DNA from: Candidatus Ruminimicrobiellum bubulum
Lineage (GTDB): Bacteria > Elusimicrobiota > Endomicrobiia > Endomicrobiales > Endomicrobiaceae
DNA: 43,262 bases
Assembly: GCA_017651625.1 (NCBI GenBank)
Contig: JAGCCP010000026.1
Span: 1 to 43,262 of the forward strand
Direction of reading: 5' to 3'
Within the stretch, counting starts at the first letter, position 1; every line of letters begins with the position of its first letter. Under the pieces are notes generated by a model. That model worked only from the letters and a program-made list of their open reading frames with translations. It was not told the origin of the DNA and searched no databases. Positions 28,787 through 37,010 of the stretch are shown here, in pieces. Both the position numbers and the translations under genes were made by a program.

Positions 28787-29437
28787 TTACACCTCTTTTA
28801 TTAAGTAATAAACTGTTGCGTCCTTTGTTTCTAGTGCGTCATACTCGGCTTGTGTTAATATAACAATTTTGCTGTTTTGTAAGTATCTATTGTCGCTATC
28901 AACCTTGTTATAAACATCACTTGAATTTGCTTTACCTGTTATTTCACTTTGCAACTCAGTTGTTAGTAAAGTCTTTGATATACTGCCACTTACTATATTA
29001 CAAGTTATTTCATTGTTAGCACTTACTACAACATGAATTGTTGCACTTGTTGTTCCAGTGTAGTCGTCTATTAATCCACTTGCTGGTATTCTTATCTCTT
29101 GCCCACTTGCTAATATCAATACTAAATCTTGTGTTAAACTGTCATAATAACCTCTTGTAACAATTTCCTCAACTGGTAAATCAACTGTAATAGTTGTATT
29201 GTCGTGCTTTGTAAATGTCAAAACACCTGTTGTTGAATTGTATGTTACATTTTTAATATCGTTCGCATTTTGATTATCTGTATAATCCTTTGCGTCTTGT
29301 AAATTACTTGCTAGTGTTGGTGCAATGTCTGTTTCTACTTGTGTCTTAACATCACTTGACATTTCTAATATATCTTCGGCTGTGTAATAATCCACACCTT
29401 TCTCAGGTACTACTTTTCCTAAATCTAATCGTGCCAT
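28787..29437 (-). CDS. Tail fibre / upper baseplate protein, 216 aa
   Basis: The C-terminus ILTQAEYDALETKDATVYYLIKE is a common ending of phage fibre proteins of gut Firmicutes. Residues 65-150 form a beta region; residues 30-55 contain a coil. It lies between the BppU-like protein and the receptor-binding protein and probably joins them. Confidence 0.68.
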   Translation of the reverse strand: MARLDLGKVVPEKGVDYYTAEDILEMSSDVKTQVETDIAPTLASNLQDAKDYTDNQNANDIKNVTYNSTTGVLTFTKHDNTTITVDLPVEEIVTRGYYDSLTQDLVLILASGQEIRIPASGLIDDYTGTTSATIHVVVSANNEITCNIVSGSISKTLLTTELQSEITGKANSSDVYNKVDSDNRYLQNSKIVILTQAEYDALETKDATVYYLIKEV

Positions 29438-29441
29438 ATTT

Positions 29442-30071
29442 CTACTCCTCTCCTATCGTTAAATATAAATGCCCGTTTAAAAGGCTATAATTTGTCAAAT
29501 TTGAGCCACTTTCACTTGTGCCTATCAAGTGCCCGTTCTCTATCTTAAAAACTGTTATACCACTGTCTCCGTCGTAAATATCAACGTTTTTTGTTTGTGC
29601 GTTTCTATTGGTAATACTAACAGTTGTTTTGTTTCCAGTTTTACTTGCGTCTATGTCAACATTCGCAACTTGATTAAGACCCTCTTGTAATTGTTGCTCA
29701 AACTGTTCCATTTCGCTTGGTGTAATTGGTTCGCTGTTTTGTGCCTCTTTTAGTGAACCTTGCCATGTATTAAAATATGCAGGGCTCGGATTGTATCTTT
29801 TTATTTCTTCCTCGTTTTCGACTAAATAAGCCACAACACCTATTTCAACTGTGCCTTGTTTTTCTAATACCTCGCTTGGAAAAGAACACTCGTTATTGAT
29901 AATTATTTGTTTGTAAGTTTTGCCGTTTAATGTAAACAAAGCCTCTTTTACATAGTCGTTTGTAATTCCCTCGTGAAATTCAAACACGCACTTGCTAATA
30001 TCTATCTCACGTTCGTTTACAGCCTCGTCTTTGATTATTTCTATCTTGTGCGGGTTAACTATCAATCTCAT
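29442..30071 (-). CDS. Upper baseplate protein, BppU-like, 209 aa
   Basis: The N-terminal 110 residues form the beta sandwich of BppU-like proteins of Firmicutes siphoviruses, with YLVENEEEIKRYNPSPAYFNTWQGSLKEAQNSEPITPSE at the end, a conserved signature (SPAYFNTW, SL..A.NS, ITP.E) followed by the coil linking to the next protein. It docks receptor-binding proteins to the baseplate. The start overlaps the portal stop. Confidence 0.75.
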   Translation of the reverse strand: MRLIVNPHKIEIIKDEAVNEREIDISKCVFEFHEGITNDYVKEALFTLNGKTYKQIIINNECSFPSEVLEKQGTVEIGVVAYLVENEEEIKRYNPSPAYFNTWQGSLKEAQNSEPITPSEMEQFEQQLQEGLNQVANVDIDASKTGNKTTVSITNRNAQTKNVDIYDGDSGITVFKIENGHLIGTSESGSNLTNYSLLNGHLYLTIGEE

Positions 30072-31399
30072 TATTCTTCACCTCTCGTTCCTAGTACATC
30101 ATCAACAGTTGGGTTTGTTGCTTCTATTTCATCAATCGCTTTTTGGCTTTCTTCTAGTGTTTCGTCTGGTCTTAAAAATTGTCTTTCTTCAACTTTCTTT
30201 AAAACACCGTCTTGTACGCCCATTCTTATTTGGTTAAATGATTCTTGTGAATCTTCAATTAATGAATAAGACCAGTCAAAACTTAATTCATAATCACCCA
30301 TTGGCGATAGGTTATAAGCGTTAGCCAACACATTACATGCGTAGAAAAAGTCTTCTAGGCCTTTCTCAACATTTGACCTCATATCGTCTACTATATTGAA
30401 CGTATCGTACATAGCCCTCTTAATTTCAGTAGCAGTCGCATTGCTAGTTTGTACATCACTTATAATGCCTCGGCTTGTTCCTATTTCGTCTTCTAGGCGT
30501 TTATAAAGTTCTTGTAGTCTTTCAGTATAACTTCTAAATGCAGGGTCGAACACTTCAAAGTTCTTTTCGCCTTGGTCTCCAAAGTCAAATGATTTATAAA
30601 GCCCGTCAGTAGGTAATCCATTTTTACCGTTGAATAAAGTTGCGTCAACTCCTACGAATGGTCGTTTAAGTCTAAACTCCTCTAACAATTGTTTCATTGT
30701 TTCTTTTATTTCGTTTATTGTAGCCTCGCAACCGTATGTGATAGGCACACCGTACTTATCATTTGTCTTACGGTTATTAATTGGCGATTTAATATAACCA
30801 AACAAAGCCCTATCTACACCGTCAATTGTTTGTTTTAATAATATATTTTGCCAAAAACTAGGTGTCGGAACTTCTGAACCTGTTTCATCGGTAAACTTTT
30901 GTTCAATTACACATCTGCCATTTTCAAGCCTATAATTAGTCCATCTTATGTATGTTTTAACCTTGCCTAAATCGGTTGTTATTTCTTTCTTTTCGGCTAA
31001 TACAGTCGCACCTGTGATTAAATCACCCTCGGTACTGTCAATTGTAAATCTACTTTGTGATATTAAATTATAGAATAGTTTGTTGCCTTTAACATAAGGT
31101 ATTAAAACTAATCCACCATATCCAAAGCCCATTGATACAATTTTCTTGGCTTTCTTCCACATCGACTGCCCTGTCTTGTTTAGCAATTCAGTTCGTGGGT
31201 TTTCGCCCTCAATGTTCATATTACTATCGCTAATAACATAATTCGCTAATTTGTTGCTGAATATAGCGTTGAAATTTATGTTATCAATACGCTCGTACTC
31301 GAACGCATATCTTTGGTTGTCTTCAACCTCTTTTTGTTTTGTTTCGGTCGGAACTTTAAATACTTTGTTTAAAATCCACATTATTATACCTTTTAACAT
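30071..31399 (-). CDS. Portal protein (A118/SPP1-like), 442 aa
   Basis: The start MLKGIIMWILNKVFKVP, then KIVSMGFGYGGLVLIPYVKG, the aromatic helix YRLENGRCVIEQKF and TATEIKRAMYDTFNIVDDMRSNVEKGL are typical of the A118-like portal family. It forms the dodecameric vertex for DNA packaging and tail attachment. It directly follows the terminase. The length is normal. Confidence 0.88.
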   Translation of the reverse strand: MLKGIIMWILNKVFKVPTETKQKEVEDNQRYAFEYERIDNINFNAIFSNKLANYVISDSNMNIEGENPRTELLNKTGQSMWKKAKKIVSMGFGYGGLVLIPYVKGNKLFYNLISQSRFTIDSTEGDLITGATVLAEKKEITTDLGKVKTYIRWTNYRLENGRCVIEQKFTDETGSEVPTPSFWQNILLKQTIDGVDRALFGYIKSPINNRKTNDKYGVPITYGCEATINEIKETMKQLLEEFRLKRPFVGVDATLFNGKNGLPTDGLYKSFDFGDQGEKNFEVFDPAFRSYTERLQELYKRLEDEIGTSRGIISDVQTSNATATEIKRAMYDTFNIVDDMRSNVEKGLEDFFYACNVLANAYNLSPMGDYELSFDWSYSLIEDSQESFNQIRMGVQDGVLKKVEERQFLRPDETLEESQKAIDEIEATNPTVDDVLGTRGEE

Positions 31400-31403
31400 T
31401 TTT

Positions 31404-32957
31404 CTACTGTCCTCTCTTTCTCCATATATTATTTAACGCATATCTTATACTATCTATGCAGTGGTTGTCTGCGTCCACATAGCCACTTACATAGTTTCCG
31501 TCTTTGTCTTCCTCGTACTCGTATGTACTAAACTCTTGAGCAGATACTGGACAACGTGCTGGGTCTATTACAATTTTAGCAAGTGAACAAAGCCACTTCA
31601 TAGAATATTCTACACTGCCCGGTCCTTTTTCGGCACCACGCATACTAGAACCATACATACGGAAATCGCCTATTGATTTTGGCTCGGCACTATCAGCGAT
31701 TATCATATCTTCTTCTGTTACGCCTTTGTTTGCTTTTAAATATTCCCATACGTCAGCATTACTCATTTTGTTTACTACAAACTCGTCAAATATATACAAA
31801 GCCTTTTGGTTTGGATTATAGCAACATTTTGTCCACGCCAAAGGGTCTGGAAACCACCCAAAGTCTATGCCTTGATATGTATAGTCAAAGTTGTTTATTT
31901 CTTCATCGGTTATTGGTCTTAATTCTAGGTTTTCAAATACATTTCCACCATCGCCGGTTTCTTCTCCTAAATATTCGTTTCTATATATCTTTTCGTTGGT
32001 GTTTTTCATGTACTCGGCTTCATCAAAGAACGGTTGCCCTAGCCATTCAACAGGCACATCTAAATACGTACTGTTATGTATTAAACGGTTTGGTTTTGGA
32101 ATTCTAGCCTCAACATTTACAAAGTGTTTTGAAGACTTCGGCGTATTGTAAACTCTAAATATAACAAAGTCATTACCACCACGCATAACAGATTGGTCTA
32201 TCTTACGAACCTCTGCCATACCTTTCATTTGGTCGAACTCTTCATAAACAATTACACCTATATATTTGCCTTTTGGAGGTTTAATTGATTTGATTTTTCC
32301 CGGGTCGTCTGCTCCTCGGAAATAAACAAGTTGACCTGTGCTTTTATTAACTATTTCAAGTGGGCTTTTTGTCCCTCTCCAATTTTCGTTTATAAACGGA
32401 TAAGTTTCGCCAAGTTTATCAATGCCCCATAGTGTTTGGGCGTATGCACTATCTTTCAAAGTGTTTGCAACTTGACGAATACATATTGCACACATATTGG
32501 GGTTGTTTTCAAGTATCTCCGTTAACATTTCACTCCAAAACGATGATTTAATACTACCACGCCCACCCTTAAACCAATATTCAAGATGTCGGCGTTCTTG
32601 TATATCTCTATAAACATCTACAAAGGCTTTACCCATGTCCTTTGCTGGAATGTATACAATTGGTTTTTCTTGTTGTTCTGATTTTTCTTTCTTTTCCATT
32701 AAGTTTTGAATTATCTCGTAGTTCTTACCGTTGCCATCTTCTGCACCTTTTACAAGCCCAAGTGTTGCAAGTTCTCTATGTGTTAAACCTGTGCTTTCTT
32801 CGGTTTCATCTAGTACTTTTTCAAGTACTGATAACATAGTGGCTTTTTTACGTCTAGCCTCCCCAGATGCTATGCCACCTTTTCTGCCATTCTTCTTGGC
32901 TTCTTCTCGGTTTTGCTCGCTCGTAAAAGGTATTAAATTATCTTCACGATTAGCCAC
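31404..32957 (-). CDS. Large terminase with an N-terminal TerS-like extension, 517 aa
   Basis: Residues about 125-517 are a large terminase: Walker A GGRGSIKS (131-138, of the GRGSxKSS type of SPP1-like enzymes), Walker B near VIVYEEFD, and the nuclease acidic residues in YQGIDFGWFPDP, IADSAEPKS and DADNHCIDSIRYAL. Residues 1-100 are not part of this fold: NGRKGGIASGEARRKK (23-38) and the helices after it resemble the KGG-motif small terminase-like proteins of gut phages. No separate TerS gene is found upstream, so the small subunit may be fused. Promoter at 32996-33024. Confidence 0.85.
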   Translation of the reverse strand: MANREDNLIPFTSEQNREEAKKNGRKGGIASGEARRKKATMLSVLEKVLDETEESTGLTHRELATLGLVKGAEDGNGKNYEIIQNLMEKKEKSEQQEKPIVYIPAKDMGKAFVDVYRDIQERRHLEYWFKGGRGSIKSSFWSEMLTEILENNPNMCAICIRQVANTLKDSAYAQTLWGIDKLGETYPFINENWRGTKSPLEIVNKSTGQLVYFRGADDPGKIKSIKPPKGKYIGVIVYEEFDQMKGMAEVRKIDQSVMRGGNDFVIFRVYNTPKSSKHFVNVEARIPKPNRLIHNSTYLDVPVEWLGQPFFDEAEYMKNTNEKIYRNEYLGEETGDGGNVFENLELRPITDEEINNFDYTYQGIDFGWFPDPLAWTKCCYNPNQKALYIFDEFVVNKMSNADVWEYLKANKGVTEEDMIIADSAEPKSIGDFRMYGSSMRGAEKGPGSVEYSMKWLCSLAKIVIDPARCPVSAQEFSTYEYEEDKDGNYVSGYVDADNHCIDSIRYALNNIWRKRGQ

Positions 32958-32995
32958 TTTATCACCTACTTTTCTTTTAAATGTTTTTCAACAAA

Positions 32996-33024
32996 ATTAT
33001 AACACATTAATTAAAATGTGTCTA
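32996..33024 (-). promoter_or_regulatory. Promoter of the terminase-portal operon
   Basis: Minus strand: TAGACA (33019-33024, inside the end of the HNH gene), 17-base spacer, TATAAT (32996-33001), TGT before it. Confidence 0.65.
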
Positions 33025-33415
33025 ATTTAGGGCGAATGAGGTATTGAGGTTTGATAAGAAGTTTACCTTTGTTGCTTCGGTCGTTTGCGTGTTGGCTTTC
33101 AAAATAAAGTAATAACTCACGGATTTGTTTAAGGTTTTCAATGTCAAGGCGACCTTTGATGTTTTGGTCTATCATCTCGGAAGTAATGAAGTAAAATATT
33201 TCAGGGTCGATACGCTCGATTAAGTGTAAATATTCGTGTGAGTTTTGTGTAAGGATAGCACCGTTTTGAATTGTGCGTTTGCCACCGTAACGATTAGGTA
33301 TAATCAAATGGTGATATGTAAGTTCGTTTGTTCGCTCGAATTTATAAGCCATGAAGTCTAGTTTGAGTTTCTTTAATCGATAAATCTTAATCATTTGTTT
33401 TGTTACTGTGTCCAT
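33011..33415 (-). CDS. HNH endonuclease-like protein next to the terminase, 134 aa
   Basis: The HNH-like core has H35-H36 in LTYHHLIIPNRYGG, N51 in TIQNGAIL, and H60/H64 in NSHEYLHLIE. No zinc-binding CxxC pairs are present. HNH proteins next to terminase help DNA cleavage during packaging in cos phages, which suggests a role in packaging and not a homing function. AGGAGG precedes the start. It overlaps the 90-aa gene by 29 bases. Confidence 0.72.
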   Translation of the reverse strand: MDTVTKQMIKIYRLKKLKLDFMAYKFERTNELTYHHLIIPNRYGGKRTIQNGAILTQNSHEYLHLIERIDPEIFYFITSEMIDQNIKGRLDIENLKQIRELLLYFESQHANDRSNKGKLLIKPQYLIRPKLDTF

Positions 33416-33659
33416 TGTTTAAACCTCCTAAAATTAATAGTTCCTCGTATTCGATTTCGTCATTTATGTATCGCCAAACAAGGTTTCGTTTGTATTCCTC
33501 GAAGTGTAAGGAATAAATATTTGTTTTGAATTGTCGCATAAGTTGAAGTGCTTTCTTGCGTTCAAACACAGAAAAAGACGTCAAAAAACCGTTATATTGG
33601 TTCTTCAACGCCTCAATATTGGATACAACATCACTAAAAGTCCAACCACTCTCAATCAT
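33387..33659 (-). CDS. Hypothetical helical protein, 90 aa
   Basis: Starts MIESGWTFSDVVSNIEALKNQYN; mostly helical and basic in the middle (FERKKALQLMRQFK). It could be a packaging partner of the HNH protein. I chose ATG 33659 (AGGTGG nine bases away); the TTG at 33668 sits almost on the site. First gene after a promoter. Confidence 0.55.
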   Translation of the reverse strand: MIESGWTFSDVVSNIEALKNQYNGFLTSFSVFERKKALQLMRQFKTNIYSLHFEEYKRNLVWRYINDEIEYEELLILGGLNNGHSNKTND

Positions 33660-33688
33660 AAAATTCAACCACCTTTATCTCTAAATAG

Positions 33689-33717
33689 ATTATAACATAA
33701 ATGCGTGAAAATTACAA
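33689..33717 (-). promoter_or_regulatory. Promoter of the late (HNH-terminase) region
   Basis: Minus strand: TTGTAA (33712-33717), 17-base spacer, TATAAT (33689-33694), TGT before it. It lies a few bases after the sRNA terminator. Confidence 0.65.
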
Positions 33718-33721
33718 GAAC

Positions 33722-33761
33722 AAAAAAAGCGACTCAGTTAAGAAGTGTGGTTTGTCGCTTT
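33722..33761 (-). terminator. Terminator of the sRNA-like unit
   Basis: Minus strand AAAGCGAC / GTCGCTTT (33754-33761 with 33726-33733), 20-base loop, then TTTT. The stem has both arms ending in A/T tracts, so it may work in both directions. Confidence 0.75.
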
Positions 33762-33819
33762 TCTATAAAAGAATAAAAAGGGGTCGGTTCATAATGAAAA
33801 AACTTTTCAATTGATGACC
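33722..33819 (-). ncRNA. Candidate small RNA, about 98 nt, before the late genes
   Basis: A promoter and a terminator bracket about 98 transcribed bases with no real gene (only an unsupported 9-codon frame without SD). It holds a hairpin TGAAAA / TTTTCA near the start and the terminator stem at the end. The layout recalls the short leader RNA before lambda late genes, where an antiterminator acts; such a role is inference. Confidence 0.5.
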
Positions 33820-33825
33820 AATTAC

Positions 33826-33854
33826 ATTATAGCATAGTTTTAGGTTTTTTGCAA
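33826..33854 (-). promoter_or_regulatory. Promoter of the candidate small RNA
   Basis: Minus strand: TTGCAA (33849-33854), 17-base spacer, TATAAT (33826-33831), TGC before it. Like the large RNA promoter, the -35 is TTGCAAAAA inside the 3' end of a gene. Confidence 0.65.
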
Positions 33855-33986
33855 CTTGCATTTAAGTTCGTTGTTTTCTTTCATAAGGTCTTTGACTTGT
33901 TTGTAAAGTTTAAAATTTTCGTTGATAAGGGTTTCATTGGCTTGTTTTAAATCGTCATAGCGTTTTTTAAGAGTTTCGTAGGACAT
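33840..33986 (-). CDS. Small coiled-coil protein, 48 aa
   Basis: ATG at 33984-33986. MSYETLKKRYDDLKQANETLI... is a continuous heptad coil to the end (LKCKLQKT). It is the last gene of the early block and ends inside the sRNA promoter. Function unknown; it could be a small oligomeric regulator. Confidence 0.5.
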   Translation of the reverse strand: MSYETLKKRYDDLKQANETLINENFKLYKQVKDLMKENNELKCKLQKT

Positions 33987-33988
33987 AA

Positions 33989-34207
33989 TTATTTTTCTTT
34001 ACTTTCTAAAATTAATTTACTTTCGATAAAGAATCTATCTTTAGCCTTAAAAATAAATACATTATCTGAACCAAAATGTTCTATTATTTCTTGTAAACGG
34101 CGTTCATGACAATATTCGAAGTCATAAGTGTCATAACCTTTACCTATAAACACAATATATTCTTTGGATTTTTTATCAAATTTAATCAATTTATTTAATA
34201 CTTTCAT
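33989..34207 (-). CDS. Hypothetical protein, 72 aa
   Basis: MKVLNKLIKFDKKSKEYIVFIG... alternates strands and helices with a C-terminal charged helix. No family recognised. It lies two bases after the previous gene and two bases before the next. Confidence 0.5.
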   Translation of the reverse strand: MKVLNKLIKFDKKSKEYIVFIGKGYDTYDFEYCHERRLQEIIEHFGSDNVFIFKAKDRFFIESKLILESKEK

Positions 34208-34209
34208 AA

Positions 34210-34515
34210 TTATTCTCTTTCGCTTTTAATCAAATCAGTTATAAATGTTTGTAATCTTCTAACACCAATAACTTTGTATTTTAAATTCGCTTCTAATTCT
34301 TTTTGTATTTTATTTATAATATTATTAAGATTTTCAATGCAATCATTATGATACCATTTTCCTTTAACAAATTGACTATCACCATTTATCTTTTCTTTAC
34401 ATATAACACAATAAGTATTATTAGTAAGTTCTTTTTTATATTCTTCAAATTGTTCTAAACTTATATTTTCTAGCATATCTTTATATGCTTCTTTCATTTG
34501 CTCTAATTCATTCAT
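34210..34515 (-). CDS. Zinc-finger protein, 101 aa
   Basis: A treble-clef-like site has C36-x2-C39 in CVICKEK and H56-x2-C59 in YHNDC. The N-terminal 30 residues and the part after the finger are helical. A DNA- or protein-binding role is likely. It overlaps the upstream gene by eight bases. Confidence 0.6.
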   Translation of the reverse strand: MNELEQMKEAYKDMLENISLEQFEEYKKELTNNTYCVICKEKINGDSQFVKGKWYHNDCIENLNNIINKIQKELEANLKYKVIGVRRLQTFITDLIKSERE

Positions 34516-34792
34516 TTATATCATCTCCTTGCAATATATTTTGAAAATTAGATTTATGTCTTTTTATGCATTCATTATAACCATCAGTCCATTCACTATA
34601 ATTCAACCCTTGCATAAATTTTGTATCTAAATAATCTAGTATTTTATCTATTTTTGCTTTTTCAATTAAATAATCTTCTTTAATAGAACTAATTATATTT
34701 TTTAAATTTTCTATTTCTTTTTGTAATTCATTGTTTTTACCGACCTCTGCATAATATAAACTAGCATAACTCATTCCCATAGTTTCATTCAT
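34508..34792 (-). CDS. Coiled-coil accessory protein, 94 aa
   Basis: Residues 10-55 form a coil (ELQKEIENLKNIISSIKED), then a YNECIKRHKSNF helix, a phrase common in Firmicutes phage accessory proteins of the 'Q.eier L' type. No function known. Confidence 0.5.
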   Translation of the reverse strand: MNETMGMSYASLYYAEVGKNNELQKEIENLKNIISSIKEDYLIEKAKIDKILDYLDTKFMQGLNYSEWTDGYNECIKRHKSNFQNILQGDDINE

Positions 34793-34794
34793 AC

Positions 34795-35106
34795 TTATTC
34801 TCCTTTGCTTTTAAGATAATCTATTATTTCATTAATCTTATTAAACATATCTGTTTCTACACTTAAATCAGTCCCTATGTATCTATTTTCATCTAATTTT
34901 TCAGGTATTTTATTTTCTTCTTCTAAACTTTTTACTAATTGTATTTCTTGATTAAGATTTTCTTTATCTACTATATATTTATCAAAAAAGTTTCTTATAT
35001 TACAATACTCAAAATTATAACCGTTTTGGTATTCTATTTCAATATCTTCATTTATTTCCCCATTTGCTATCTTATTTAATAAATCTATTATTTTCATATT
35101 ATTCAC
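34795..35106 (-). CDS. Hypothetical acidic protein, 103 aa
   Basis: MNNMKIIDLLNKIANGEINEDIEI... has the typical start of phage proteins with an 'i.dLLnkIAnGe.P..i.' phrase, then an acidic coil. No function known. It overlaps the ERCC4 gene by eight bases. Confidence 0.5.
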   Translation of the reverse strand: MNNMKIIDLLNKIANGEINEDIEIEYQNGYNFEYCNIRNFFDKYIVDKENLNQEIQLVKSLEEENKIPEKLDENRYIGTDLSVETDMFNKINEIIDYLKSKGE

Positions 35107-35551
35107 CTTCCTTTTTTAAAAGTTCCAAAATCTTCTTCCCCATATCTTTTTTACTACATATAATAAACCTAACCCCATATCGTTCGTGCATAGTACACAT
35201 GATTTTTAAAAGGGTCGAGCCTTTTACACGTGTGTGTGGTGAACTCCAATTTTTAATATCCTCGACTGTTTTAATCTTGCTATCTTGGATTAAAAATATA
35301 AAGTTTTCACAGCCTAAATTTTTTGCACGTTCTATTTCACGTTTAATACGGGCGTGTTCGAGGGAATTACATAAGTTGTGTGATAGTTCAAGTAAACCGT
35401 CTTTCTTGTCTATAATGGTGGTGTAATCTTTAAATAACATGTAATCCCCTGCGTCTAGTTTTGATATTATATAATCTTGACCTACTTTGTCAAAGTATTC
35501 TAATATTTTTTTGTTGCCTTTTTCTCGTGTATCGCAGATAATAAGGTTCAT
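35099..35551 (-). CDS. ERCC4/XPF-type nuclease, 150 aa
   Basis: D7-T8-R9-E10 at the start, GDY (35-37), and IIDKKDGLLEL (46-56) in the position of the ERKxxxD motif fit the ERCC4 fold; the motif here is DKK-x-GLLEL, so it diverges from the standard. The remaining helices match the length of phage ERCC4 nucleases. It may resolve branched recombination intermediates together with the nuclease-ATPase module. Confidence 0.75.
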   Translation of the reverse strand: MNLIICDTREKGNKKILEYFDKVGQDYIISKLDAGDYMLFKDYTTIIDKKDGLLELSHNLCNSLEHARIKREIERAKNLGCENFIFLIQDSKIKTVEDIKNWSSPHTRVKGSTLLKIMCTMHERYGVRFIICSKKDMGKKILELLKKEGE

Positions 35552-35566
35552 CTTACCCCTCCTAAA

Positions 35567-35836
35567 TTATCTTTTGTTTTCTTCTGCAAAATTAACATCA
35601 CATACACCTAAATAATCTAACAATTCATAATAACAATCATTACATAACGTGCATAATTTCTTTGATTGTTGTCCTTTTCTTCCATATATTGACACATTTA
35701 TTGTCTTTCTATCTGAATATCCTACTATATCACCACATTTTACGCATGGTGGAGTTCTTAAATTGCCTGTATGTATTAAACTTTCTAGCATTCTTGCTTT
35801 TTCTTCGTCTGTTTTATTTCTTAACCAATATTCCAT
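35567..35836 (-). CDS. Zinc-ribbon-like protein, 89 aa
   Basis: Two cysteine pairs, C31-x2-C34 and C62-x2-C65, separated by a beta hairpin (SDRKTINVSIYGRKG), suggest a zinc ribbon. A fifth Cys is at 68. It may bind nucleic acid. No family. Confidence 0.55.
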   Translation of the reverse strand: MEYWLRNKTDEEKARMLESLIHTGNLRTPPCVKCGDIVGYSDRKTINVSIYGRKGQQSKKLCTLCNDCYYELLDYLGVCDVNFAEENKR

Positions 35837-35838
35837 AT

Positions 35839-36084
35839 TTACTGTTTATTCCCCTCCAATAAATTAAACATCTCAACAACCTCATCTGGCATACTTCCAT
35901 TTTTATCAAGTGTTTTTAAATAGTAGTTTGTTGTTTTGTCTATTAGATTTTGCAAACGTTGTATCTCTTGATACCTTTTGTTATTCTCATATCTTAAATG
36001 TTCTATTTCTATATCTTTATCTCTTAAATAATCAGTTATACCTACGAAATTAATAGTTATTTCTTTCTTATTCACTATTACCAC
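35839..36084 (-). CDS. Coiled-coil accessory protein, 81 aa
   Basis: MVIVNKKEITINFVGITDYLRDK... then a coil IEHLRYENNKRYQEIQRLQNLIDK. The coil phrase recurs in other small genes of this block. Function unknown. Confidence 0.5.
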   Translation of the reverse strand: MVIVNKKEITINFVGITDYLRDKDIEIEHLRYENNKRYQEIQRLQNLIDKTTNYYLKTLDKNGSMPDEVVEMFNLLEGNKQ

Positions 36085-36394
36085 TCTCCTTTAATTCTTT
36101 AAAATATTTTAACATTTTTTCAAGTGTTGAATGTATAACAGTGTACCTATAATTTCCAACCATAGACTCTTGCTCGGATATGTTTACTTCTCTTTCTAAA
36201 TCATCTTCAAAAGTATTTATAATATTATTTAATCGTTCTATTTCATTTTGTTGTTCATAAGCCAACTTATCATATTCTCTACAAGCATAATGTATAGGTT
36301 GCATATATTCTGCTTTAAATGGCATTGAATACATATTTGTTATATTCTTCATTCTTGACAAAAATTCTTCTCTACTCATTTTCATCACTTCCAT
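36068..36394 (-). CDS. Coiled-coil accessory protein, 108 aa
   Basis: The middle helix AYEQQNEIERLNNIINTFEDDL is the common 'yeqQ.eIerLn.ii' coil of Firmicutes phage accessory proteins, followed by an acidic part. Overlaps neighbours on both sides by 16-23 bases. Function unknown. Confidence 0.5.
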   Translation of the reverse strand: MEVMKMSREEFLSRMKNITNMYSMPFKAEYMQPIHYACREYDKLAYEQQNEIERLNNIINTFEDDLEREVNISEQESMVGNYRYTVIHSTLEKMLKYFKELKESGNSE

Positions 36395-36764
36395 TTAATA
36401 TATTTTCTAATGGTTTAATATCATCATTGTATGATAAACAATTATTCCATTCATTAGAATTATATTTACTAAATGTTGATTGTCTTATTTCTTTTAATTT
36501 TTTAAGTGCTTTCTCACATCTTGATTTGTAATCTTCATATTCGTTATTTCTTTTTAATAATGTTTCATCATAACTAACTACACTTCTTGTTAATCTTTCA
36601 TTTTCTTGTTGTAGGTTTGTTATGTAATCAAATAATTTATATTGCCAACTATCTTTATCTTCTTCATAATGTGTTAAACCATCACTTGTTCCTTCACTTC
36701 TACACTCTTCTATTGGTATATTATCTTTTAATTCTTCTATTATTCTTTTTATTTCTTCTTTCAT
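36372..36764 (-). CDS. Coiled-coil accessory protein, 130 aa
   Basis: Holds FDYITNLQQENERLTRSVVSYDETLLKRNNEYEDYKSR, the coil signature shared by a family of phage proteins with 'L..En..L'. The end LSYNDDIKPLENILNGSDENE is acidic. Function unknown. Confidence 0.5.
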   Translation of the reverse strand: MKEEIKRIIEELKDNIPIEECRSEGTSDGLTHYEEDKDSWQYKLFDYITNLQQENERLTRSVVSYDETLLKRNNEYEDYKSRCEKALKKLKEIRQSTFSKYNSNEWNNCLSYNDDIKPLENILNGSDENE

Positions 36765-37010
36765 TTATTTCCACCCCAATTCTTCTACTTGTTTGTTTAT
36801 GGCTTGTAATAATTCAGGATATATAGGGCAACTACCATTCATTGTAAAACCACCATAAACTAAATTGTTATAAATAAGTTTATCTTTTTTATAAAACTTT
36901 AATTCTCTATTCCAATAACTATCTTTTGTTTTGTACCATATACAATTTTCATACATAGGACTTATTTCTTCATAAAATCCTAACTGTTCAAACATTTCTT
37001 TTGCTGTCAT
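36765..37010 (-). CDS. Hypothetical protein, 81 aa
   Basis: MTAKEMFEQLGFYEEIS... is a small phage protein family with the 'mTAkEMFEkLGy' start and a beta middle (IWYKTKDSYWNRELKFYKK). Function unknown. Confidence 0.5.
   Translation of the reverse strand: MTAKEMFEQLGFYEEISPMYENCIWYKTKDSYWNRELKFYKKDKLIYNNLVYGGFTMNGSCPIYPELLQAINKQVEELGWK

Noticed and set aside
33770-33799. Nine-codon ORF in the candidate small RNA (MNRPLFILL)
   Set aside because: No ribosome binding site precedes the ATG and the frame is no longer than expected by chance.
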